A stretch of DNA of 64,000 nucleotides, taken from Globodera rostochiensis (Eukaryota > Nematoda > Chromadorea > Rhabditida > Heteroderidae). The DNA is taken from the NCBI GenBank assembly GCA_018350325.1, contig JAEVLN010000027.1, positions 682,001 through 746,000 on the forward strand, in the 5' to 3' direction. The first letter of the stretch is position 1. Every line of letters starts with the position of its first letter. A program made the translations under genes and the position numbers. Under the pieces are notes generated by a model, which was given only the letters and a program-made list of their open reading frames with translations, was not told the origin of the DNA and made no database searches. This document shows positions 41,372 through 51,904 of this stretch, one piece after another.

Positions 41372-41582
41372 AAACGGATTTAAATTTTGGGTGACATTTG
41401 TGCCGAATTGTATGGCAATTTGTAGGAAAACAAATTATTTTGTTAGCATTTTCTGATAAAGTAAATATTTATCAATTTTTATGTGCTTTACGTTGTTGAA
41501 TTGTTTTTGTTCACATTAAATAGTAAGCAACAACAAAAAATGCTGCCCATTTTTGAGTCCGGCTAAAATTTTACGTTTACAC

Positions 41583-41786
41583 CAGGGATGCAAATTTTTG
41601 CAAAAAATTGTAAGAATTAAGAAGGAAGAATTAAATTATAAATAAATAAAAATAAAAATTATGTCGCGGAAGTGGCTAGAAATGTCGGTCCGTATCCGTG
41701 ACTATTCAAAAACCCATATCCGTTATTCGTCCGTATCCGGATATATCCGCGGATATCCTGATATCCGGCTATCCGTGAGCAACCTG
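41583..41786. mobile_element. hAT-type MITE, 204 bp
   Basis: Ends CAGGGATGCAAAT and inverted CAGGTTGCTCACGG; flanks GTTTACAC and GTTTTAAC agree at 6 of 8. Rich in ATCCGTATCCG repeats. Confidence 0.6.
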
Positions 41787-42036
41787 GTTTTAACTACCGT
41801 ATTTCCTTTAATATAAATTTATTACAGTTCTTGGAATACTTGCCCGTTCGCAGGAAAACGTTTAGATGCCAAAAATGATTTGCGGAAACAGGAAATTTCT
41901 TTTTGCCCGAATTATGCGTTAGGAAATGACAAATTTTGCAATTGCATAACGTCGCCGTTCTCATCTTACATGACATGGTTCTATAAAAAAACATGGTTAA
42001 GTAAAATGAGGAAAAAAACTAAATTTAAAAATAAAA

Positions 42037-43633
42037 AAGTAATTAATTAATGACTAAATTTTTTATTTATTTTTAAAAAAATTTCAAGAAAAATGATCAA
42101 AACAAATGAAAAAGTCCAAAAATATTCGGAAACCCGGAATCGAAAAATAGAAAAAGTGAATTTTCGCAATCCTTTCGGGTCTATTTTCTGTAAAAATTGC
42201 TCTTTTATTTGTGTTTATTTATCAATTTCTTTATTTTAATTCATAGAATTTGAATAAAAATTAAAAAAGTAGTTTTATTGGAAAGTCTGGCGGTGCGTGC
42301 CAACAGGCGGCGCCGCCGATAAAATTTTTTAATTAAAGTAAAAAAATCAAGGGTTGGCCTAGCGGCTTCTTCCAACCGGAAGTACCATTTCCGATTCTAA
42401 ACCTGGAACCCGGAAGTTGGAACACAAACGGAGGACCCGTTCGTTTTGGCGCAATCACTCATAACTTATAGTAAAGCAAATCAAACAAAAGGGTATCATT
42501 CAGAAGCTCTCAGTCTGCTGAACCTTTGATCAAACACAAGCTAATCGATTCGTTTTTTCTCAAAAAAGTTATAGTTTAAAACGTGTAAAATCGCAATTTC
42601 TCGTGCCAGTTTGGCTTGGTCATAACTTCCTTTGTTTAAGCCAATCGCCTAGCTCTTTTCTATTATAGCATCCACAGAGTTGGAGCTTTCGAATAATATT
42701 AATATTGTTTGATTTGGTCAAGTAACCAAAAAGTTATACCGTTTCAAACACGTCGGCGCCAACGCAAAACGGCGGCACTCCGATTAATTATAAATAAATT
42801 TGTAATTTTATAGTCTGACAAAACATCGGCCCAAATTAATGAGAATGCGATGGCTGTTGAACAAGTAAAGCAACAAAAGAATAAATGGGCCGTTATAAAA
42901 AGTAAATTTGGCAAAATTCTGCCAAGAAACTTATCTTTCAGTAACAAAATTCCAAAAATTATTCAAAAAAGTCAAAAATTGTTAGAGCGCTATTTAATGG
43001 TCAAAAATGGAATTGAAAAAATACGAGAAAATGATATGCAATTGGCTTCAATGGTTGAACATTTGAGCGTAAATTCGGCTGAATTAAAGAAAGATATAAT
43101 GTCCAATGAACCAATTAGTGAGAATAGAATTTTTGTCATCAAATCGTCAATTTCTGATATAATTGACAAAATGGCGACGAAAGTTGGAGTCAATTTGTCC
43201 GAGATTAAGCCGTCAAAGGTATAATTGAATATTAATTAAAAAAGAAAAAATATTTTAAATGTTTTAAGTTTAAAAATCGATTCGAACTCTTCAAATTAAT
43301 GCTACAACTGTTTAAATACACAAATGAAAAAAACCATTTGATGGAAAAAGAAATGACTAAACTTTTTGGGTTTGCAAAATCATTCCTGCAGGAATCAAGC
43401 AATTCTATTTTGAATGGTTTTATTTATAAAAATTTATTATTTATTTTTTGATTATAAATTAAATCAATAATGAAAAAATAACACATTTTTGAAACATATT
43501 CTAGTCAAAAAATTGTGAATTCTTTATTATTAATTATAATAAATTATTTTTCAATTAAAATGTAACTTTTAATACAAATAAAATAAAAATTTCACTTTAA
43601 GCAAACAAAACTAAGCAACGTCGTCACAAGAGA
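42037..43633. repeat. Large inverted repeat, right arm (1597 bp)
   Basis: Reverse complement of 34442-36038. The spacer between the arms is 36039-42036 (5998 bp). Confidence 0.95.
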
Positions 43634-43873
43634 CATTTTGGATATTTTGTGGCCAGCATAGTGGCCGGGACGGTAGTGGCCGGGACGGTAGTGGCCGGGA
43701 CGGTAGTGGCCCGCTTCGCAAAAACCCCGAGACCAAAACTCTCACGCATCACTAATAACCATGCGCAGGGAGAAAGCATGCAAATTAAAGGTCAACAAAT
43801 TCCAATACGCATATTCTCATTACTTAAATGGAACTCAAATAAACAAGCATTTTTTATGCTTGGAAAAAATTAA
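42814..43873 (+). pseudogene. Partial copy of the coiled-coil gene with a new hydrophobic 3' end
   Basis: Exon 42814-43218 is identical to exon 2 of the gene at 34340-36261. The exon 3 start at 43616 (QRRHKR) is also present, but beyond the arm edge at 43633 the frame continues HFGYFVASIVAGTVVAGTVV, a new hydrophobic segment from a GTGGCCGGGACGGTA tandem repeat, then a basic tail to 43873. No signal-peptide exon is found before 42037; only the intron donor half survives. Without exon 1 it is probably not expressed as the parent gene, but the open frame past the breakpoint is notable. Confidence 0.5.
43657..43712 (+). repeat. 15-bp minisatellite GTGGCCGGGACGGTA
   Basis: Three to four tandem copies just outside the right arm of the inverted repeat. 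Each encodes VAGTV in the frame that enters from the arm. Confidence 0.85.
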
Positions 43874-43916
43874 AATAATCAATCCATGGCAAGCAATCGC
43901 AACCCTTCGGGACCGA

Positions 43917-46648
43917 TTAAAATTGAAAGTCCCTGTCGTGTGAGCAGATTTCGATCACATTCTTTATACTGGTACCATATAAGTCCAATGCTTCTTGTTC
44001 CCACTTCTTCCATTGCTTCTCATCTCGCGCAATCGGCGACCTCTCCATACACTTACGCCGTCGAAAGTTAGGCCGTGCTTCGAATTCAAAAAAAGTCAAC
44101 CGTTCGCGAGTTTCTCTATTCATCAATTCAAATAGTTCCACGTCATATAGTACATTGTAAAACAAAAAGATGTAACTGACCGGAGTGGTGGCATTGAGAA
44201 AGTTCTTAATAAAAAGAATTGGGTAAAAACTAGGGATGTTCGAGACTCGAGAACCGATATTTGACCCCGAGACTTGCCGAAACTTGACCCCGAGACTCGA
44301 GATCGGAACAGGGATGGGCGGATTCCGTTTTCCGTTGTTTTTGGGCCTTTTTTCCGTTAAAATGCCCTTTTTAACGGAAAAAATACACCCCTAAGAATGG
44401 GATTTTTGGAGGATTGGAATGCGGTTTGATTGTGGTGTAATTTCACAAGCTTTTCATTCATTTTTTGTTGTACGAAATCTAAAAAAATTAGGGGGCTTCT
44501 GTTTTGCATATTCATTTTTGGAGCGATTTTTAATTTTCAAAAATTTAAACCGGTTCAAAAACTGCTTTAAATTCTCAATTTTTATTTTCTATTGATGAAT
44601 CCGTAATCAGCGGATCAAATAACATATTTTCAGAAATTTTTAGAATAAAAAATTTTTTCCGGCAAGAAATTTTTGCTGATTTGTACTCAGCTCGACGAGA
44701 GGAATCGATTGGTAATATTTTTGTTCGGATCCGAGCCAGTCCCTGATAATACAAATACCGCCGATTTTTTAAATTTTGTTGAAAATCTCTTAACAAATTA
44801 AGACAAAAATTCAAAATTTTCTCCGGCGGCGTCTATCGGCACCGCTGACCCCGACATCCTTCAAAATTTAAAATACCATTTTCAGCTCCTCCAATGATTC
44901 CTCAACGAACCAGCATATCAACATTTTCGGATGGTTATCGCCCCGGGGTGTGTGAAGCCATTCGTACAGCGCAATCGCTTGGCCAGCTTGAGAAATAATA
45001 CCACTACAACAGATCGATTGGAGCTTCGAACATTCCAGGAGAATCTTAGGGGAGCAGTGACTTCGCAATTCCGCGACACAGCAACTGCTCAAATCAGTGC
45101 TTTAGTTCAGTAAGAAGACAAAACAAATTGATGGAACCCAAAAATAATGGAAATGAACTTTGCTCACCTGTTGCTCAGTTTCAATCCGCTGATGATGCTT
45201 TTGAAATGTGGCATAATGTGCCGGCTGACAATGTCTATGCTTTGTTTGTTGTCACTAGAAAACTTCAAAGTGATGCCCGATTTGCAAAGCTGCCGAATGC
45301 GAAGCAAAAAGTCGATGACATTGTTGTCGACGTAACTGAAAAATGAAATCGTAAATAAAAAAACGAGAAAAAGTTAATGCTACAGTACCGGAAACGGCTA
45401 ATGCTAGCAAACCGATTTTTTAATGAAAATGTAGTAATCTCCAGTTTGCTTACGATTTTGTAGAGAATATTGCAGTATCTTTTTTGATCTGTGTCCAAAG
45501 TTATGCAACTGAACCGAAAAAAAGTTGAATGTGTAAATAACGAAAATATTTTAAGGTTTTCACCAAACGCATAAATTTTTTTCCGCGCATAACGCTGGGT
45601 ATGCTTGTTTTTGATTGGAGTAAAGTGAAAAGGAGGTTATTTAAATACACAAATTTAATAATTATATGTTGGCGTATATTCCGGTACTGTATGTACCGGT
45701 ATCCGGATAACTGAATCAATTATGGATATTTGAATCAATTATCCGGTACGAGTGGGTATTTAAATGGATATCCGAATGTTGGGCGAATTTGCCGGTGCTT
45801 TTAAATCTTATAAAACACACAAAATATGCGATTGACTTTACGAGATTTTTTGGTTGCCGGTAATTTTTTGCCAAATGCCGGTTTTTTTAGTCTGGAAAGG
45901 GCCACCCTGTCCGGTAGCGGTATATTTGAATAAATTAGGCACTTACTGGATGGAAATGATTTTGAAGCCGACTAAACTGACGGGTGGCGCTCCTTGCGGA
46001 AGTGCAATTGGCAAGCGAATACGTTGGAAACAAGAAAACTTATTCAAATCGACATAACTAAAATGTAAATTCATAATTCAAATATTTTATTAAACCACCA
46101 AAAATGGACAAAATCTGTCTTTTTATGCTCATTTCTATCCACAGATCAGTCCGACCTTGACCAGAGTGCCACACACCTACCTTATAGTATTGCCTTCAAG
46201 TAGATGTAAATTGGCACGTCGACGCCGCCCACTTCGACTTGGACTTTGTATTGTTATAAAGTCCTTCTTCCTGACGACTTCCGCGCCGATGCCATTCTTT
46301 GAACAACCAATTTTTAATTGATCCAGTACCCATTTCCTCGTTCTAAAGTGCAAGTCCACAAGACCATCGAATCGGCGTGAAAGCGGCGCCAATTTTAGTC
46401 CGACTTCTTCAGGACCAAAACATGGTAAAATGCTCAACCAAACGTCGGCGCAAACTTTGCTGAATTTAATTTAAATTAACATTTTTAAGGCAATATTTTG
46501 GTTTGGCGTTGTTTTTTGATACTCACATTTCTCTTAAGCGTTTTCGTCTTTTTTTTGCTATCCGAACACTTTTCCGTGAATTCCAATGTTGTTTTTGTTC
46601 TTTAAAAATGGAAGAATCGATCTTCTTTTTCTTTGCTGGCGGCGACAT
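43917..46648 (-). CDS. Divergent F-box-like protein
   Basis: Six exons on the minus strand: 46527-46648, 46181-46459, 45947-46057, 45168-45335, 44877-45099, 43917-44204; all phases agree and the sum is 1191 bases (396 aa). It starts MSPPAKKKKIDSS with basic residues (nuclear-signal-like). The F-box-like helix region is VCADVWLSILPCFGPEEVGL...LSRRFDGLVDLHF. Then RLPIALPQGAPPVSLVGFK, YVDNNVIDFLLRIRQL, ALYEWLHTPRGDNHPKM and the C-terminal block LTFFEF...SPIARDEKQWKKWEQEAL, ending HDRDFQF. I recognise this series from a large expanded family in cyst nematodes, likely an SCF adaptor type. The F-box match is divergent, so the E3-ligase role is inference. Intron 5 holds repeats (44205-44876). Confidence 0.8.
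44205..44876. repeat. Repeat-filled intron
   Basis: Contains a TAGGGATGTTCGAGAC hAT-like end at 44235, a second repeat starting CAGGGATGGGCGG near 44310 and, at 44826-44850, an inverted copy of the CGGCGGTGCC/GGCGCCGCCG hairpin core. Confidence 0.55.
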
Positions 46649-46649
46649 T

Positions 46650-48880
46650 TTCGGTCGGTCAAAAAAAGGAAATTCAAATTTAATGTTAAAGGTTAATTTA
46701 CTCTGTAATAATAATTTGGTTTGGTTTTAGTCGCATTTATTTTGTGCCATAAATGTGAGCAAATGGATAAATAAAACGGTTACTCTGCGGGCATTAGAAA
46801 CCGGATGGGAACGGGATCTCGCCGAGATTTTTTGGGATCCCGAATCGGGAGCCGGCCGAGCAGTTTTCCAGCCGCGAGAATGATCTTTTGATCTTTTTTT
46901 AATATTTTTGAATTCTTTTTCAATTTTAACGTTGACCCAATTTTTGCGAATTACCTTCTAAACCAAAGTCGGGATTGTGATTTTTTCATTTGTAACATTT
47001 CAATAAAATGTAATTTTTTTTAAAAATTAATGACAGGCCTGCCAGTAGCATCATTTTTGGGGTTTTTAATAGGCCCAGGGCGGAGTGGGATAAGGAATAG
47101 CAAATGGAGGATAATCGATAGATGGGATAGAAAGAGTGCCAAAATGGTGGACAGAATGTTAGGTCCGCCCTGCCGGCCGTTTGGGCTCCATTGGGACGAC
47201 CGGCACCGAGTGAGTGAGCCCCGCGCGGAGTCCGGGGTCAAATGAGCGACACAGCCCCTCAGTTACGCAACGAGTGTGCCCCCCCCCCAATTCGCGAAAA
47301 AGTTGTGGGGTTTTTTCGTCTCCGTCTTCCATTCCGTACAAAAATTCCCGTCTTCCATTTTATTTTTTTACAAACTGGAACCATGATTAATTTCAGTTTC
47401 ATTTGATGTGAAAATGTTTAAATCGCTTCGTTTAAAATATGTTGAAATTTGATTAATTAGGTAGTTTATTCGGCGAAATAAATGTATGGGAAGTTCGGAG
47501 AATCTCGGCTTCAAACAAAAATTCCAATTTTTCTCAAGTACCATCTTAATGGATTGGACGGGGAAGAGCTATGTCGGCTGTACACCTTTGAGAGGGGGGG
47601 GGGGGGGGGGGGGGGAGCTGAAAAAGTGTGTTGAACTGAAAACCTTGTGTATAATCAAAAAAGCAATTCAAAATAAGTAAAAAATTTCCAAAAACAATTT
47701 ATGGGTTCAAAATTATCCAAAAAGCAAAAAATTACAACAAAAAGGCAAGTAACAATCTAATTCATGCGGACACTTTAGAATTTAGATCAGATTCCAATTC
47801 TACGGCCCCGAAAACCCTAAAAATAACCCTTTTGCCAACTTTTAAAACTCAGTGTCTATACGTAATTATGAGCATGATGGTGCCCTCTAATGCATTTTTT
47901 TGGGCCCTTTTTGGTGCGTCTAATCTGTTCCACAGTGTTAATTAATTGACTATTTTATAAAAATGTCTTTTTATTATATTTTATTTTATATGCAATACAA
48001 TTTTAATGCTGCGATTTTATATCAAAAATTTGCCAGTTTTTTTTATTAGTCAGCCATTTTGTTCGCAAACTCAGCAGATCAGCAGATATAGTGTTCAAAA
48101 ACGCAGCAAATGTTTATTTTTGACCTCTTTAATCATATTCTCTCCACCAACAATTTTCCCCAAAATTGCTCCCATGGATTTTTTTGAAAATGTTGCCGAT
48201 TTTCGATTTTCAAAAATGCAATTTTTTTTTGTGGATTTTGCTTTAGTGGGAGGGAGGGTCCGGCGGTGCCGATAGGCGCCGCCGAGAAAATTTTTGAATT
48301 ATTGACTCAATTTGGTGAGAAAATTGGTCCTATTCGCTTCGAAATTTTCTCATTTTGAAAATTGAATCAAAATATTATGAAAATCTTCAAATTCGAAAAA
48401 TAAGTACAAAATAAGGACGGAGGCCTCAAATAAGAACAAATCTTACAAATAAGGACATTAATTATAAGATTGGCACCCCTAAAATAAGGACAAATCTTAT
48501 AAATAAGGACAGATGCGACCTCTGCCACAAATTAAACAAGCGGAGTCGCCCTAAGAATGGGATTTTGAGAGTAGTGGGGGAGTGAGCCGGAAGGTAAAAT
48601 ATCGATTCGTTCCTCACCGATTCGTTCACCTACGATTCGTTCCCCATATACGATTCGTTCCTTTGTAACGATTCGTTCCCTTTGTAACGATTCGTTCCCC
48701 TCCACAAAAATGCCTTTAAACCTCAAAAAATCGTATAAAACACGTGCGTAGAACACGAATTCGGGTTCCGTTTTTTTAGAGACCGGAGACCCAGTCAATC
48801 TAAATATATCAGCATCTTTCAGATTCTCAAAAATTTATTTTTGAGAAATGTGAACCTCTAAAAATCACATTAAACGAGAA
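46650..48880. other. Intergenic, repeats only
   Basis: No supported gene. Holds a palindromic GGGATCTCG/GGGATCCCG element near 46800-46870, a G19 run at about 47596-47614, a hairpin-core repeat at 48180-48300 and the CGATTCGTTCC array. Confidence 0.45.
48603..48702. repeat. CGATTCGTTCC short tandem array
   Basis: Six or so copies of (A)CGATTCGTTCC spaced 14-22 bases apart. Confidence 0.85.
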
Positions 48881-48885
48881 AATGC

Positions 48886-49314
48886 CGGCGGCGTTCATTT
48901 CAGTGCTCACACTTCAGTGCCGGACACTTCAGTGCCAGCACTTAAAAAGGCTATAACTTTTTTTAAACTCAACTAAATCAAACAATCAAGATATCATTGG
49001 AAAGCTCTAAATGAGAAGAATCGTACAAAAAAAAAAGCCAAGGCGGTTCAATCGTTTTTAAGACGTTCAACGTGAAAAACACCCAAAATCAGGGCTTTTC
49101 ATCAGTTTTATTGCAATAACTTTTTTACGAATTTTCTAATTGGCTAGCGTTGGCTTAACAATAGCTTTTAAAAGCTTAGAGCTTTCCAATGACATCTTGA
49201 ATGTTTGATTTGGTTGAGTTTAAAGAAAGTTATAGCCTTTTAATTGCTGGCACTGAAGTGTCCGGCACTGGAGTGTGGGCACTGAAGTGTGCGGCACTGA
49301 AATGATCGCCGCCG
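48886..49314. mobile_element. Foldback element, copy 1
   Basis: Ends CGGCGGCGTTCATTTCAGTGC and inverted CGGCGGCGATCATTTCAGTGC. The arms (about 130 bp) pair CAGTGCCAGCACTTAAAAAG with TTTAATTGCTGGCACTG and continue through AGAGCTTTCCAATGA. CACTTCAGTGCCGG is tandemly repeated at both ends. Confidence 0.85.
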
Positions 49315-49402
49315 TGTGGGAGACCAACTGTAGAATTTCATGGCTTTGCTTTCAAAGTTAATTTAAATAAAAATGTGAACGACACAATATATATTCGCAA
49401 TA

Positions 49403-49672
49403 ATGAAAAATCTGTTACGCCCTAATGAATTGAAACGATATGTCATTGATCTCAACGGGCAAGCAGCTTTTTTCGTCGTAATCGGCCCATTCCTAAAAGT
49501 TGAAGGTTGGCGGACTTTGAAGAAGCCAAAGGAAACTTGCCAATTCATTAAGGTCAATTTCAGCAAAAATAGAGCCCGATTCAACGCCAACGCACGTCCA
49601 ACCAACCTAAGCAGAAAAACCCCATCAGAATGCCCTCTTTCCAAAGGAAGGATTATACTGAAGCTGCCCTAA
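49403..49672 (+). CDS. Unrecognised 89-residue frame between foldback copies
   Basis: ATG at 49403, reading MKNLLRPNELKRYVIDLNGQ, AAFFVVIGPFLKVEGWRTLK, then a basic Lys/Arg/Asn-rich end. A splice-free small frame with protein-like composition. The two foldback elements flank it in direct orientation. It could be an exon remnant of a multi-copy gene. No family recognised. Confidence 0.35.
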   Translation: MKNLLRPNELKRYVIDLNGQAAFFVVIGPFLKVEGWRTLKKPKETCQFIKVNFSKNRARFNANARPTNLSRKTPSECPLSKGRIILKLP

Positions 49673-49702
49673 ACGAAAACCAAAGCCCAAATGGCAGGGT
49701 AC

Positions 49703-50109
49703 GCATCACTTCAGTGCCGGACACTTCAGTGCCGGACACTTCAGTGCCAGCACTTAAAAAGGCTATAACTTTTTTTAAACTCAACTAAATCATACAATCA
49801 AGATATCATTGGAAAGCTCTAAATGAGAAGAATCGTACAAAAAAAAAATCCAAGGCGGTTCAATCGTTTTTAAGAAGTTCAACGTGAAAAACACCCAAAA
49901 TCAGGGCTTTTCATCATTTATTGCAATAACTTTTTTACGAATTTTCTAATTGACTAGCGTTGCCTTAACAATAGCTTTTAAAAGCTTAGAGCTTTCCAAT
50001 GACATCTTGATTGTTTGATTTGGTTGAGTTTAAAGAAAGTTATAGCTTTTTAATTGCTGGCACTGAAGTGTCCGGCACTGAAGTGTGGGCACTGAAATGA
50101 TCGCCGCCG
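49703..50109. mobile_element. Foldback element, copy 2
   Basis: Near-identical to copy 1 in the same orientation, ending GATCGCCGCCG; the left terminus is slightly different (CATCACTTCAGTGCCGG). Confidence 0.8.
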
Positions 50110-50384
50110 CAAATGGCATACATTTGCGGGGGGGGGGGGGGGTGGGGAAATGCCCCCCCCCAGCAAAATTTTCTAAAATTTGTATTTTTGAAAATTGCTT
50201 AATAAAAATACAAGGGAAAATAGACCCCAAATCTAACTTTTTTCCGAAAAAAATGCAATAAATCCAAAAATCGACTTTTTTTTTTTGACCCCCCCCCCCC
50301 CGAAAAAAACTTTGTGGACCAAAATCAGCGGTAGGTGGGGGAGGGGGGGGGGCAGCTTCAATATTGCCCTTAAGCTTCTTTTAC

Positions 50385-50846
50385 TCGAGGATCGAATGAA
50401 ATCGGCTCAATGCCACGGCATTCGAATTTTACCAACGTTTGAAAGTGCCCATTTTTGTCGACCGAATAGCTCCCGTAGCTGTCAGTGAGAATTTCTGGAA
50501 AAAATGCGGCCATTTTAAGTAAATATTTGCTCACCCACCAAGTGTATTCACTCGGCCGCAAAAAGAACATTTGGAAGAAATATGGCAAACGCCCTTTCCC
50601 TTGGTCAAAGTATGCGTTTTCTGAATAATCGAATTAAAAATCGTTTTAAATAAATTATATTCTGAGACCTGGACAGTTGCATATTGCTCCAAAGGGTAGG
50701 GCTCACCGCATGTCGAACATTTGAGCTTTTTTTTTCTTTTGTAAGATTTTATGGATAAAAAAACGAAGCGCCACCTTGAGGTACCACCGGTGTTCTTCAT
50801 AATTGGAGGGGCGCAATTCCGTCACATCGACCAAATTGGCCTTCAT
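50385..50846 (-). CDS. CXXC zinc-binding protein, CZIB (UPF0587/DUF866)-like, C-terminus not found
   Basis: Minus exons 50775-50846 (MKANLVDVTELRPSNYEEHR, WYLK), 50669-50725 (LKCSTCGEPYPLEQYATVQ), 50539-50620 (KTHTLTKGKGVCHISSKCSF, CGR) and 50385-50494 (EILTDSYGSYSVDKNGHFQT, LVKFECRGIEPISFDPR), with agreeing phases. Two CxxC pairs (CSTC, CSFC) and the FECRGIEPxxFDPR block are the signature of the CZIB/C1orf123 family, a small conserved zinc protein of unknown core role. The expected last segment, about 40-50 residues, is not seen; the sequence below 50385 is repeat-derived and G-rich, so the gene may be truncated. It opens within 72 codons of a clear ATG. Confidence 0.7.
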
Positions 50847-51185
50847 TTGCAACGCAAAGATCGGCTTTCAAAAGGTAAAAACTTCGACCGGTGAACACTA
50901 AACAAATGCCAAAACGCACCATGGGAAGGAAGGCTTATCAAGTGCCGGAGTCCTGCTGACCAGAAAAAGCACAACAAAATTAGAATAATGGGGTGCTAAA
51001 CACTCGGCACACCGATTTTTTGGAGATTGATTTAAATGAATCGTAAAAACGCGCGTTTAAAGGATGATATGGAAGAAATGATTAAATCCAAAGTTTTAAT
51101 AATGACCCCATCGACCCATTCATTTAAGCGGAAAATGCAATTAAATTTTCAATAGGAACAACTAATGTCAGAAATCGGACATGTA

Positions 51186-51369
51186 CATGCACCAAGCCAA
51201 TCAATCGATCCATGCACCAAGCCAATCAATCGATCGATTCATGCACCAAATCAATCAATCGATTCATGCACCAAGTCAATCAATCGATCCATGCACCAAG
51301 TCAATCAATCAATCGATTCATGCACCAAGTCAATCAATCGATTCATGCACCAAGTCAATCAATCGATCA
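51186..51369. repeat. 25-29-bp minisatellite (CATGCACCAAGTCAATCAAT)
   Basis: Seven tandem units of CATGCACCAAG(C/T)CAATCAATCGAT(C/T), length varied by extra CGAT or CAAT steps. All plus frames are open across it; not a gene. Confidence 0.93.
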
Positions 51370-51904
51370 CTCTCTACGTGCACACATCACTCCTTCTACG
51401 GTGTTCACTTTAAACTTCTCCCCAGTCGTCCAATTTTCAAGTTTTTGCTCGAAGTTCATGTCGTCATCGCACTCAATGTTCAGAATGAAGCTTTGTTTCG
51501 TCGTTGCTTTAACAAAATCCTATAAAAAGAAACATTACCAACATCAAAAACAAAGTGTTAAATTGTCACAAACATTTTATCGCCAACGTAACATTTATGA
51601 AAAATTGTAAGTTTTTGAACCCTTTGAATAAATATATTAAAGGCAAGTGTCAGTTGAAGAAATGTTATAAAAAGCCTTAAAATTTTTCGGATTTAATAAA
51701 AAAAATATATAGGGTAATCCTACAGAATGTTGGATCCCAATTTTTTCAACCCCGGACCCGATTTTTCAAAAATCATTTTCTAAATTTTACAATAAAATAT
51801 TGAAAAAGGTGGTTTCCTGGGTTTTCTGATGAGTGGAATTCGAATCTGGTATCTACTATAATGCCCAATTACTTGATGAATCTTAGATAAAACAAAGATT
51901 TGAC

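Noticed and set aside
34442..43633. Polinton/Maverick or other TIR element
   Set aside because: Long inverted repeats fit, but there is no polymerase, integrase or capsid-type gene in the spacer, and no flanking duplication.
45131..45346. 72-residue plus-strand frame
   Set aside because: It is antisense to exon 4 of the F-box-like gene, which has phase-consistent splice sites and family motifs.
51165..51610. Three overlapping frames with Ser/Gln/His repeats
   Set aside because: They translate a 25-29-bp minisatellite; all three phases are open for compositional reasons.
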